This document shows, piece by piece, positions 1-6,247 of a stretch of DNA of 64,000 bases. The DNA is taken from positions 5,952,001-6,016,000 of the forward strand of contig NZ_CP018082.1 in assembly GCF_001886715.1 (NCBI RefSeq), written 5' to 3'. The position numbers were made by a program, and so were the translations under genes. Origin of the DNA: Nocardia mangyaensis. Its GTDB lineage: Bacteria; Actinomycetota; Actinomycetes; Mycobacteriales; Mycobacteriaceae. Position 1 is the stretch's first letter, and every line of letters begins with the position of its first letter. The notes under the pieces were generated by a model. That model worked only from the letters and a program-made list of their open reading frames with translations. It did not search any database and was not told where the DNA came from.

Positions 1-30
1 GAGTTGCTCCGGGTCGACGTTGAGCACCAC
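1..30 (-). CDS. 5' end of a small secretion-associated protein (partial)
   Basis: Only the first ten codons are in the window. They read V-V-L-N-V-D-P-E-Q-L from a GTG at 30 (or GTG at 27). The start is supported by a strong Shine-Dalgarno, GAGGAGGAGG, just upstream on the minus strand. Proteins beginning 'xLNVDPxxL' are common as small ESX-associated helical proteins in mycolic-acid actinobacteria; that is family knowledge, and ten codons cannot prove it. It lies downstream of a palindrome-containing promoter and a nine-residue leader ORF that closely match those before the Gly/Pro-rich operon at 8.5 kb, so it is probably part of the same regulon. Confidence 0.55.
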   Translation of the reverse strand, partial: MVLNVDPEQL

Positions 31-68
31 GGCCTCCTCCTCGCGCTACGGCCGCCTGGCTGTCCGCG

Positions 69-98
69 TCACAGGCCTTCGGCACGGCCTTGTGCCAT
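69..98 (-). CDS. Leader peptide ORF, 9 aa
   Basis: ATG at 98 with the ribosome site CAGGAA 6 nt upstream reads MAQGRAEGL and stops at 69. The region around its start (GATCAGGAAC then ATGGC) is the same as at the 19-residue leader at 8594, and both follow the same promoter type. Position and signal are conserved while the peptide is not, which suggests that translation of the leader, rather than its product, matters. Function is inferred. Confidence 0.4.
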   Translation of the reverse strand: MAQGRAEGL

Positions 99-184
99 CA
101 GCGGTTCCTGATCCGTCCGGTGGACGGCTGAATCGACCACAGCCGCCATCAGCCACTGCCTGGTCTCCTTGTCCGACGCACCCC

Positions 185-211
185 ATTGTCGAATATCCCC
201 AACTGTGGGAA
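185..211 (-). promoter_or_regulatory. Leftward promoter with TTCCCA-N4-TGGGAA-type palindrome
   Basis: The palindrome TCCCCA-ACTG-TGGGAA occupies 196-211. On the minus strand it is followed after exactly 5 nt by the -10-like hexamer GACAAT (185-190). The block is nearly identical to 8709-8735, including bases outside the palindrome, and in both cases it reads toward a leader ORF and a secretion-type gene. The palindrome would cover about -33 to -18, so it could be an activator site replacing a -35 element, or an operator. Confidence 0.6.
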
Positions 212-331
212 CGCCGATCGCGGCCTGTTCGGCTGACCTCGCAGCGCCTGCCGACGCGTGGAAACGTGGCGAGCCGGTGCTCCCGTCGATGGCGACAGGT
301 GTGTGGACGACGAGCGCTACCGTCGATTTCC

Positions 332-865
332 ATGAGTCACCCCAGCCCGACTCCGTGGTCGCGCCAGCGCGAGGGACGAGAGGAGTCAGCAGCTACCGGG
401 GCGCCGGAGCCCGTGCCGCCGGGTCCGGAAGACAAGCCGTCGCTGAGCATGCTGCTGAAGAAGGCATTGAGCACCGGGGGTTTGATCGTCGGGATCGGTC
501 TCGCGTTGCTCCTTGTCGCGGTGGGCTGCTTGGCCACCGATGGATCCGGCGGCCAGGACAACACACCGGTTCAGGTCGGTCGTGGTGGCACCATCGGCGC
601 GGTGGTGTCGGCCGATGGCGCACTGCTGCAAGTCCGCGGCGTCAGTGGTGATTCGACCCCGGTTCACACGAACGCCGACACCAGCGTCTTCGTCCTCGCC
701 GGGACCAAGGTCTCGGATGTGACTCCAGGCACCATGGTCTTCGTCCGCGGCATCCAGTATTCGGACGGATCCATGCTCGCCGAGACAATTATCGGTGCCT
801 CGATACGGTTGCCCGACTTACGATTTCCCGACCTACGATTTCCGGATCCACCGGGCGCGCCATAG
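332..865 (+). CDS. Membrane-anchored protein with DUF5666-like beta domain
   Basis: 177 aa. A charged, Pro-rich N-terminus is followed by one transmembrane helix (about residues 40-60, GGLIVGIGLALLLVAVG) and an extracytoplasmic domain with repeated strands (GGTIGAVVSADGALLQVRG, then SDVTPGTMVFVRGIQYSDGSMLAETI). This matches the pattern of DUF5666-type small beta domains (value strand, 'V.PGT.V.VRG', 'DGS..A..I'). The C-terminal tail carries a short repeat, LPDLRFPDLRFPDP. The ATG at 332 has no good ribosome site, but TACCGT lies 8 nt upstream, so a leaderless mRNA is likely. Its last 202 nt overlap, tail to tail, the 3' end of the minus-strand membrane gene at 664-1566. No catalytic function is evident. 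Confidence 0.6.
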   Translation: MSHPSPTPWSRQREGREESAATGAPEPVPPGPEDKPSLSMLLKKALSTGGLIVGIGLALLLVAVGCLATDGSGGQDNTPVQVGRGGTIGAVVSADGALLQVRGVSGDSTPVHTNADTSVFVLAGTKVSDVTPGTMVFVRGIQYSDGSMLAETIIGASIRLPDLRFPDLRFPDPPGAP

Positions 866-1566
866 GCGACTTCTCGCGGCGCGGCGACCGGCTGGACCGT
901 GGCGACCGCTTTTCCCGGATACCAGAGCAGGGCCAGGAGCGCGACGAACACGGCGGCGGCCGCGGTGCCGCAACTCAGCGTCGCCGCGAGTTCGAAGCCG
1001 GAACCGGCGGCGCCGGTCGTACCCGGATCAGCCACCCGATTCCGGTCGCCGGTCAGCAGGGTGTCGAGCAGGTCGCCGAGACTGCCGTCGAGGACATCGG
1101 ACCGTTCGGTCAGTGCGCGCAGGTCAGCTGCCCTGCGGTCGAGATGGTACCGGCCGGCCACCACGAGAAGGGCCGTGGCCGCGGCTGACGCGAGCACCAC
1201 GCGCGACAACGATCGAACCGGAATCCACAGGCGCAACAGGACCGCACCGATGGTCACCACCGCCGCGGCGGCGGCCAGAGCGGCCCAGATGCCGCTGACG
1301 TCGCTGTCCGGGCGGCCGTACTCCTTCGGCCAGGCGAGGATGTTCCCGAAGGCGTCGATGGTGATGGTGCCGTTCGCTCCCGCCGCGGACAGCCAGGGCT
1401 GGAACAGCAGGAGCAAGGTGACCAGACTCAGCGCCGCGGCACAGAGGTATCCCCAGCCGGATTGGAGGTCGAAGCGGCGCACGGTCACCGCTCGAACGAG
1501 TTCGTCGTCACCCTCGTATCGACGGGCCGGTTCTTCCTGTACTTGCCAAGGCGTGTGAGTGGACAT
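664..1566 (-). CDS. Polytopic membrane protein, paralogue of the 2011-2727 product
   Basis: About 300 aa with four hydrophobic segments: near residues 30-52 (GYLCAAALSLVTLLLLFQPW), 95-118, 125-142 and about 190-207. The segment 'WGY...LFQPWLSAAG..G.I.IDAFG' is matched by 'WGY...LFQPWITATG..G.VRANAFG' in the neighbouring minus-strand gene, so the two are paralogues from an old tandem duplication. The large loop contains 'DLRALTERSDVLDG', equivalent to 'DLKDMTTRRWDLGG' there. The start at 1566 has GGAG only 2 nt from ATG; a further ATG at 1632 lacks any ribosome site. The C-terminal 65 residues lie opposite the 332-865 gene and are low-complexity, so the protein may have gained them by losing an earlier stop. 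Function unknown. Confidence 0.6.
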   Translation of the reverse strand: MSTHTPWQVQEEPARRYEGDDELVRAVTVRRFDLQSGWGYLCAAALSLVTLLLLFQPWLSAAGANGTITIDAFGNILAWPKEYGRPDSDVSGIWAALAAAAAVVTIGAVLLRLWIPVRSLSRVVLASAAATALLVVAGRYHLDRRAADLRALTERSDVLDGSLGDLLDTLLTGDRNRVADPGTTGAAGSGFELAATLSCGTAAAAVFVALLALLWYPGKAVATVQPVAAPREVAYGAPGGSGNRRSGNRKSGNRIEAPIIVSASMDPSEYWMPRTKTMVPGVTSETLVPARTKTLVSAFV

Positions 1567-2010
1567 TTCTCCAGGCTTTGCAATACCCGGGCCGATATGG
1601 GGTTCCGAAGTTGTCGAGTACTTCGACACCATTCACAGATACCGGCTCGAATGCGAATGAACTGTACGCAATGGGCACCATCGGCCATTAACAACACATT
1701 ACGTTATGCTCTCTCGAACCCGACGGCAAGGTGCCGCACCGCAGCTCCGCTGCGCATTTACGCGGAAACACACGACCTGGCCCGGCCACCTGGGCCACGA
1801 CTTCGCGAAAACGCGCTGGTTGCGGGGCCGCCACAAAGAATTACTCACCGGTAGCCGGCCACGCCCAGTATACCCGCCTGTGACTCGATTAACAGGAAAC
1901 AATGCGAGCCCGGTCACACCGCCGGAAATTTCTACCTGTCGGTAACTCACGGACAGCGTGAGTTGATATTTCAAGGAATCGCTCTGGCCTTTTCCCGCAC
2001 TGGGCGCAGG
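1567..2010. other. Intergenic region, no gene supported
   Basis: This 440-nt stretch between the two paralogous membrane genes has short ORFs on both strands, but none has a convincing start, ribosome site or recognisable sequence. It holds the perfect dyad at 1944-1964 and presumably the promoter of the 664-1566 gene. Confidence 0.5.
1944..1964 (-). terminator. Stem-loop after the 2011-2727 gene
   Basis: Perfect 8-bp inverted repeat AACTCACG / CGTGAGTT with a 5-nt loop, 46 nt past the stop codon of the minus-strand membrane gene. No T-run follows on the minus strand, so it would be a weak intrinsic terminator or an mRNA 3'-end structure. It could also be a regulatory dyad. Confidence 0.4.
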
Positions 2011-2727
2011 TCAATTCTTTCGCGACCTACGGCCGAGAATCCGCTGGCTGACACACGCCAGGGCCGAGCCGATCGAGGTGATGCTGGCGAATATCGCGGC
2101 GGGCGTGAGACTCGCGCTCGAGTACCCGACCTCGCGCATACCCGGCATGACGAGCTGACCGTTGCCGAACGCCCACGCCATCAGCGTGCCGACCTGGCCG
2201 CCGAGGTCCCACCTGCGGGTCGTCATGTCCTTGAGGTCGGTTCCCTTGCTGTTGAGGTAGACCATCGTCGCCAGCACGAACACCGCGGCGGCGACGGTGG
2301 CGACGGTCGCCATCCGATCCAGCAGGTCGGACCGAATGCGAAGGTGGATCAGCACCGCCGCGATCGACACGACGAGGGCGGCACTGGCGAACAGCGCCCA
2401 GAGTCCGGTGATGTGCGCGGTGGGCGACTTGATCTGCGACCATGCGGTGAGGTAGTTGGTGGATCCATCGAGCCGGCCGAAGGCGTTCGCACGCACTCTT
2501 CCACCGGGGCCGGTCGCGGTGATCCAGGGCTGGAAAAGCAGGAAGAATGTGACGATGCTCCCAGCCACAGCGAGCACGTAGCCCCAATTCCCGGCCAGCG
2601 CGGCACGCAGCACGCGAAGGACGGGGTGGCCCACCCGCACCAGTTCGACGGCGCGCATTCGCCGGCCGGATGGCGGTTCCGGGGAGTGCTGAACCGGATT
2701 TGCTCCCCAGGGCGTCGGCTGCACCAT
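2011..2727 (-). CDS. Four-TM membrane protein, leaderless, palindrome-controlled
   Basis: 238 aa with a basic N-terminus of about 45 residues and four hydrophobic stretches (about 50-70, 105-125, 135-155, 205-225). It is the closest relative of the 664-1566 product: both share the order 'WGY - LFQPW - G - AFG - TGLWA..A..V..I.AVL'. ATG at 2727 is the natural start: the -10 element TAGAAT at 2734-2739 places transcription initiation at or next to the A of ATG, so the mRNA is leaderless. The TTCCCA-N4-TGGGCA palindrome sits 5 nt upstream of that -10. Its likely role is as a membrane component of the palindrome regulon. No catalytic motif was found. Confidence 0.7.
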   Translation of the reverse strand: MVQPTPWGANPVQHSPEPPSGRRMRAVELVRVGHPVLRVLRAALAGNWGYVLAVAGSIVTFFLLFQPWITATGPGGRVRANAFGRLDGSTNYLTAWSQIKSPTAHITGLWALFASAALVVSIAAVLIHLRIRSDLLDRMATVATVAAAVFVLATMVYLNSKGTDLKDMTTRRWDLGGQVGTLMAWAFGNGQLVMPGMREVGYSSASLTPAAIFASITSIGSALACVSQRILGRRSRKN

Positions 2728-2733
2728 AGTGAG

Positions 2734-2760
2734 ATTCTAGAACCTGCCCAGCACTGGGAA
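2734..2760 (-). promoter_or_regulatory. Leaderless promoter with palindrome
   Basis: On the minus strand: TTCCCA-GTGC-TGGGCA (2745-2760), 5 nt, TAGAAT (2734-2739), 6 nt, then the ATG at 2727. The spacing from palindrome to -10 is the same as at 185-211, 8709-8735 and 47427-47453. This is the clearest case because -10, initiation point and start codon all agree. Confidence 0.7.
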
Positions 2761-2842
2761 CTTCACAGAAGTCCGGCATCGCGGCCACCCGTACAGCCCC
2801 AGCGGTAATTCACATCGTCGGCTACATACTGTTCGGCGCGCA

Positions 2843-2868
2843 ATTATATATGCTCCCAACAATGGGAA
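2843..2868 (-). promoter_or_regulatory. Second palindrome with TATAAT, reading left
   Basis: CTCCCA-ACAA-TGGGAA at 2853-2868 is followed on the minus strand, after 4 nt, by a consensus TATAAT (2843-2848). It would form a tandem upstream promoter for the 2011-2727 gene. The site also lies 80 nt before the plus-strand leader at 2949 and could serve both directions, but no good -10 follows it rightward. Confidence 0.5.
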
Positions 2869-2948
2869 TGCGTCTCGTTGCGGTGGTCATTCTTCGGTGT
2901 CATTGTGAGCACCGTGCGACACCTCGAATCGGAGAGGAAGGTGTGCAC

Positions 2949-2996
2949 ATGAAACAGTGCACCGATCTTGCCCACTGGTCACGGCAGTCACGGTGA
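2949..2996 (+). CDS. Leader peptide ORF, 15 aa, coupled to the next gene
   Basis: ATG at 2949 has the best ribosome site in the area (GGAGAGGAAGG). It encodes MKQCTDLAHWSRQSR and ends in a TGA at 2994-2996 that overlaps the GTG start (2993-2995) of the next gene as GTGA. The main gene has no ribosome site of its own, so its translation probably depends on ribosomes finishing this leader. Confidence 0.55.
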   Translation: MKQCTDLAHWSRQSR

Positions 2997-3751
2997 CCAC
3001 GGACGACAATAGATCCGAGGTGACCTCTGATTCCGGTGCGGGGAGCTCGCCGGTATCGGGCTTCGGCCCACCGGTCGGCGCCACGCAGTCGCCGCCTCGC
3101 GATACCTCAGGGCCACGGCCCGATTTCGGGTGGCAACCCGTGCCATCGAGTTCCCAGCCCGAGTCCGGAGAATCGGTGCCCGCCTACGATCCGGTGGCGA
3201 TTCGGCGCGCGCTCAGCCTCCCGGCCGCGGCACCTCGCCGCCCCCGCTCACCGGTGCGGCTGGTGCTGGGCACCGTGGGCGCGCTGATCATGCTCTTGGC
3301 GGGTACTGCGGTGATCGCCGCGCTGCCCGAACCGAACACCGATCGGACCCTGCCGCCCACTACCACCATCGCAGCGCACGCAGCATGCCCGGCCGGAGAC
3401 GACGACAGCACGGTCGTCGGCAACGGAGCAGGTGACACCGACAGCGGGGTGGGCGCGATCCTCGGGTTCCAATACGCCTACTACGTCCAGCGCGACGGCG
3501 AGCTGGCACGCAACTTCGTGGCCCTGGACACGGTGAATGTGTCTACGGCCGAGGATATTCAGCAAGCCATCGATCAGGAGATCCCCGTGGGCACCACCCA
3601 CTGTCTGCGTGTCATCGCGCGAGATCCGGGTGGCTACGACGTCGACATCACCGAGCGCCGCCCCGACGGCACCGAGACGGTGTACCGCCAGCACGTCCGA
3701 ACCGTCGATCGCGGCGGGCAAGCCCTGATCCACTCGATCTTCGGCAGGTAG
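2993..3751 (+). CDS. Single-pass membrane protein with extracytoplasmic NTF2-like domain
   Basis: About 252 aa. A Pro/Ser-rich cytoplasmic part (residues 1-95) is followed by one transmembrane helix (LVLGTVGALIMLLAGTAVIAAL) and an outer domain of about 130 aa. That domain contains 'GVGAILGFQYAYYVQRDGELARNFVALD', a 'TTHCLRVIARDPGGYDVDITERRPDG' strand pair and 'TVYRQHVRTV'. The helix-then-strands order and the AYY.QRDG.LAR segment resemble NTF2-like domains used in TcpC/VirB8-type and actinobacterial lipoprotein domains; this is a fold guess. GTG at 2993 was chosen for GTGA coupling to the 15-residue leader. It converges on the 820-aa gene 25 nt away. Confidence 0.65.
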   Translation: MTTDDNRSEVTSDSGAGSSPVSGFGPPVGATQSPPRDTSGPRPDFGWQPVPSSSQPESGESVPAYDPVAIRRALSLPAAAPRRPRSPVRLVLGTVGALIMLLAGTAVIAALPEPNTDRTLPPTTTIAAHAACPAGDDDSTVVGNGAGDTDSGVGAILGFQYAYYVQRDGELARNFVALDTVNVSTAEDIQQAIDQEIPVGTTHCLRVIARDPGGYDVDITERRPDGTETVYRQHVRTVDRGGQALIHSIFGR

Positions 3752-3775
3752 CCGCCCGGCCACCGGTCGAGCCGA

Positions 3776-6238
3776 TCACCCACCCGCCGGGACCGGCATC
3801 GCGGGCACCGGCTGCAAGGTCGGGTCGGTCGCCGGGATCGCCTCCGAGCCGGACCCGCTCCCCTCGATCCCCGGCGGATGGAAGAAGCCGGCGAACGCAC
3901 CGAAATCCTCTTCGGCATCGCTCATCTCGGGTGCGAACTGTTTCAGCGCACCGCTGACGATCACCTTCAGCACGCCGTCCTGGGCGGACCCACCCTCCTC
4001 GGCGGGCTCGAACACCACCAGCAGCGCCGTGCGGCCGTCCTCCCACATCGCGATGTCGCCGGTCATCAGCTGGTGCGGATCGACCCGGCTGCCCGGATAC
4101 TTGTCCTTCGGATCCCCCGTTTTCGCCGATGTCGCCGGCGCCATGCCGTAGGCGGCCCTGGCGTCGGTACCCGTGGTGTCGGCGACGGCCGCCACCAACG
4201 CGTCGTACACCTTCGGCGATACCCAGACCGTCTGGCCACCCGTGAAGGTGTACGGCACCTTGCCATCCGCACGGGCGGCGCCTCGGGTCGGTGGTGTACC
4301 GGAATCGGGCGGGGCGGTCGCGCCCGACGGCGGGACCGACGGTGTGGCGACAGCGCCGGACTGTCCTGCGCTCGCGCCCGCCGGCTGAGCGGGTGCGGGA
4401 GGCGGCGGCACCCGAGCCGGCTCCACCTCGGCCGGGCGGACCGGCGCAAGTCGCTCCCGGTCCAAGCGGCGCGGGTCGTCACCCATCCCCATGGGGCGCT
4501 GGCCGAACATCCCGCCCTGCTGGGCCGCCAACAATGGCCACAGCGAATTCAGGAGGTTCGACCCCATCCCGCCCATCCCGATCGGGCTCGATCCGATATC
4601 ACCGGGCGGTGGTACCACGGGTGGCGCGACCGGAGGCGTGCTCGGGTCGTTCGGTGTGCCTCGGTCTCCCGGAATGACCGGATCCGGCCGGTCCGGTATG
4701 TCGGGAGTGGGCGGCGGTGTGGGAGTGCCAGCGGGATCGGCCGGGTCCGAGGGCGCGGGGATGGTTGGCGTCGGCACTTCAGGAAGGCGGTGACCCGGAT
4801 CCTGTGGCAGCGGGTTTCCGGGGAGCTGACCGGGATTGACCCCTGGGAGCTGACCGGGGTTATAGGGATAGCTCGGGTCATTGGGCTTCGGCAGCTGCTT
4901 CAGCGCCTCCTCCATCGACTTCTGCTGCTCCTCCAGCGCCTTGTTCATCTGGTCTTCCATCTCCGAGACCACCTTCTCGATCTCGGAATTGGTGCCTGCG
5001 CGCTCCTCCACGGTCGACAGACTCTCGGTGAACGCCTGCCCGAGCAAATCGACGAAACTCGCATCGGTTCCGTCGGATGTCTGTGCCTTCAGATTGATGC
5101 CGCGGATCAAGGCGGAGATCTGTTCCCGCCCGAGCTCGGTGTTCTCGGCAGTCTCGACGATCTGCTCCGCCACCTCCTGCTGAATGGCGTCGAACCGCTG
5201 CGCCGCCTGCACGAGCCTGCTCGCAGCCTCTTGGTAGGCGGCGGGAGTTTGCGCGTCGAGCTGCATCGGTACCGTCGGCAGCGACGGCACCACCGCGTTG
5301 TCGGTATCGAAAGCGCCTTCGTCGCCGAACAACTGCCAGTTGTCGCTGAGTCCGTCGGCCAGCGAACCGTTGCCGTCCATACCGCCTGGAGCGGCATACC
5401 AGCCCTGCAAATCGGCTGCGATACCGTCGGGCTGGAACAGGAAGCCGATCCCCTCACCGGCCCCCTGCCGAAATGGTCCCTCCCCCATGGACTGCACGTG
5501 CCCACCGACCCAGGTCCCCGGCGCCGCGATGCGATCGGTCGCCGGATCAGCGCCGTCGCCATTCGATCCGGGGGACCCCGTCATCGCCCCCCAGCCCGCA
5601 GTGAGCGCCCCCATCAAGCCCGCGCCACCGAGCGCGCGCAATCCCCGAGTCCCCCAGCTGCCGGCTTCGCCTGGCGTGAAAGGCTTCTTGTACTTTGCAA
5701 GACTCCCGTCTATTTTTCTCTGTCGCCGTTCCCGCAGCCGGTCTTGATAGTTCTTTCTGGCATGCTTCGCATCTCGATAAGCCAAGGCATCTCTGACCTT
5801 CTGCCTCGTAGCCTTGTTCTGGTCGAGCATGCCGAACTTCGTCTTCTCGGCATCCGTGAGAGCCTTCCACTTCTCACCGAGCTCGTCCGGCTTCAGGTGT
5901 CTCGAATTATCGTACGATTTCCTCATCGCGCCCTTGTGCACACCGGGCAGAGCTCTCCGCAGGTCGTCGCGAGCATCGCGCCGAATCTCCCGCGTCAGCA
6001 GAACTGAATGCTTGTCCACGCCGGCGAGCAGCTTTTTCGATGCCGCAGTGCCGACTGCCCTGCCACCGAAACTACTCAGGCCTCCGACAACTCCGCCCAA
6101 GAGAATGTCACCAGCGCCGCCGCCGTCCACAGCCGCGCCGAGTACCCCGGCTCCTGCCCCGATGACCGCTCCCCAATAGCCAGGAACCACAGCGCCGCCC
6201 GCGGCGCCGACCAGTTCAATAGCCGTACCCCAGCTCAT
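3776..6238 (-). CDS. Large Gly-zipper / Pro-rich protein A (820 aa)
   Basis: Order of parts: glycine-zipper hydrophobic N-terminus (1-70, repeated GAGAG and GGVVGG), a basic helical region with many Arg/Lys (75-200), a helical middle (about 320-480) with a coiled-coil stretch near 440-475 (EIEKVVSEMEDQMNKALEEQ), a long Pro-rich linker (475-650), and a C-terminal domain (about 680-810). The C-terminal domain has 'VSPKVYDALVAAV..TTGTDA..AY', 'HQLMTGDIA.WEDGRTALLVVF' and ends near 'FGAFAGFFHPPGIE'. The upstream gene's product has the same C-terminal domain and the same overall plan. ATG at 6238 has GGGAG 7 nt upstream and is 9 nt after the upstream stop. I infer a secreted or membrane-inserting effector or channel partner. 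I do not recognise the family with certainty. Confidence 0.6.
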   Translation of the reverse strand: MSWGTAIELVGAAGGAVVPGYWGAVIGAGAGVLGAAVDGGGAGDILLGGVVGGLSSFGGRAVGTAASKKLLAGVDKHSVLLTREIRRDARDDLRRALPGVHKGAMRKSYDNSRHLKPDELGEKWKALTDAEKTKFGMLDQNKATRQKVRDALAYRDAKHARKNYQDRLRERRQRKIDGSLAKYKKPFTPGEAGSWGTRGLRALGGAGLMGALTAGWGAMTGSPGSNGDGADPATDRIAAPGTWVGGHVQSMGEGPFRQGAGEGIGFLFQPDGIAADLQGWYAAPGGMDGNGSLADGLSDNWQLFGDEGAFDTDNAVVPSLPTVPMQLDAQTPAAYQEAASRLVQAAQRFDAIQQEVAEQIVETAENTELGREQISALIRGINLKAQTSDGTDASFVDLLGQAFTESLSTVEERAGTNSEIEKVVSEMEDQMNKALEEQQKSMEEALKQLPKPNDPSYPYNPGQLPGVNPGQLPGNPLPQDPGHRLPEVPTPTIPAPSDPADPAGTPTPPPTPDIPDRPDPVIPGDRGTPNDPSTPPVAPPVVPPPGDIGSSPIGMGGMGSNLLNSLWPLLAAQQGGMFGQRPMGMGDDPRRLDRERLAPVRPAEVEPARVPPPPAPAQPAGASAGQSGAVATPSVPPSGATAPPDSGTPPTRGAARADGKVPYTFTGGQTVWVSPKVYDALVAAVADTTGTDARAAYGMAPATSAKTGDPKDKYPGSRVDPHQLMTGDIAMWEDGRTALLVVFEPAEEGGSAQDGVLKVIVSGALKQFAPEMSDAEEDFGAFAGFFHPPGIEGSGSGSEAIPATDPTLQPVPAMPVPAGG

Positions 6239-6247
6239 GACATCTCC

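Noticed and set aside
1963..2808. Plus-strand 281-codon frame
   Set aside because: Antisense to the membrane protein at 2011-2727, which has a paralogue, transmembrane segments and a clear promoter.
3878..6007. Long plus-strand open frame (over 700 codons) opposite the 820-aa gene
   Set aside because: It is rich in Arg and His, has no ribosome site or recognisable domain, and is the complement of a gene with a clear paralogue; a high-GC shadow.
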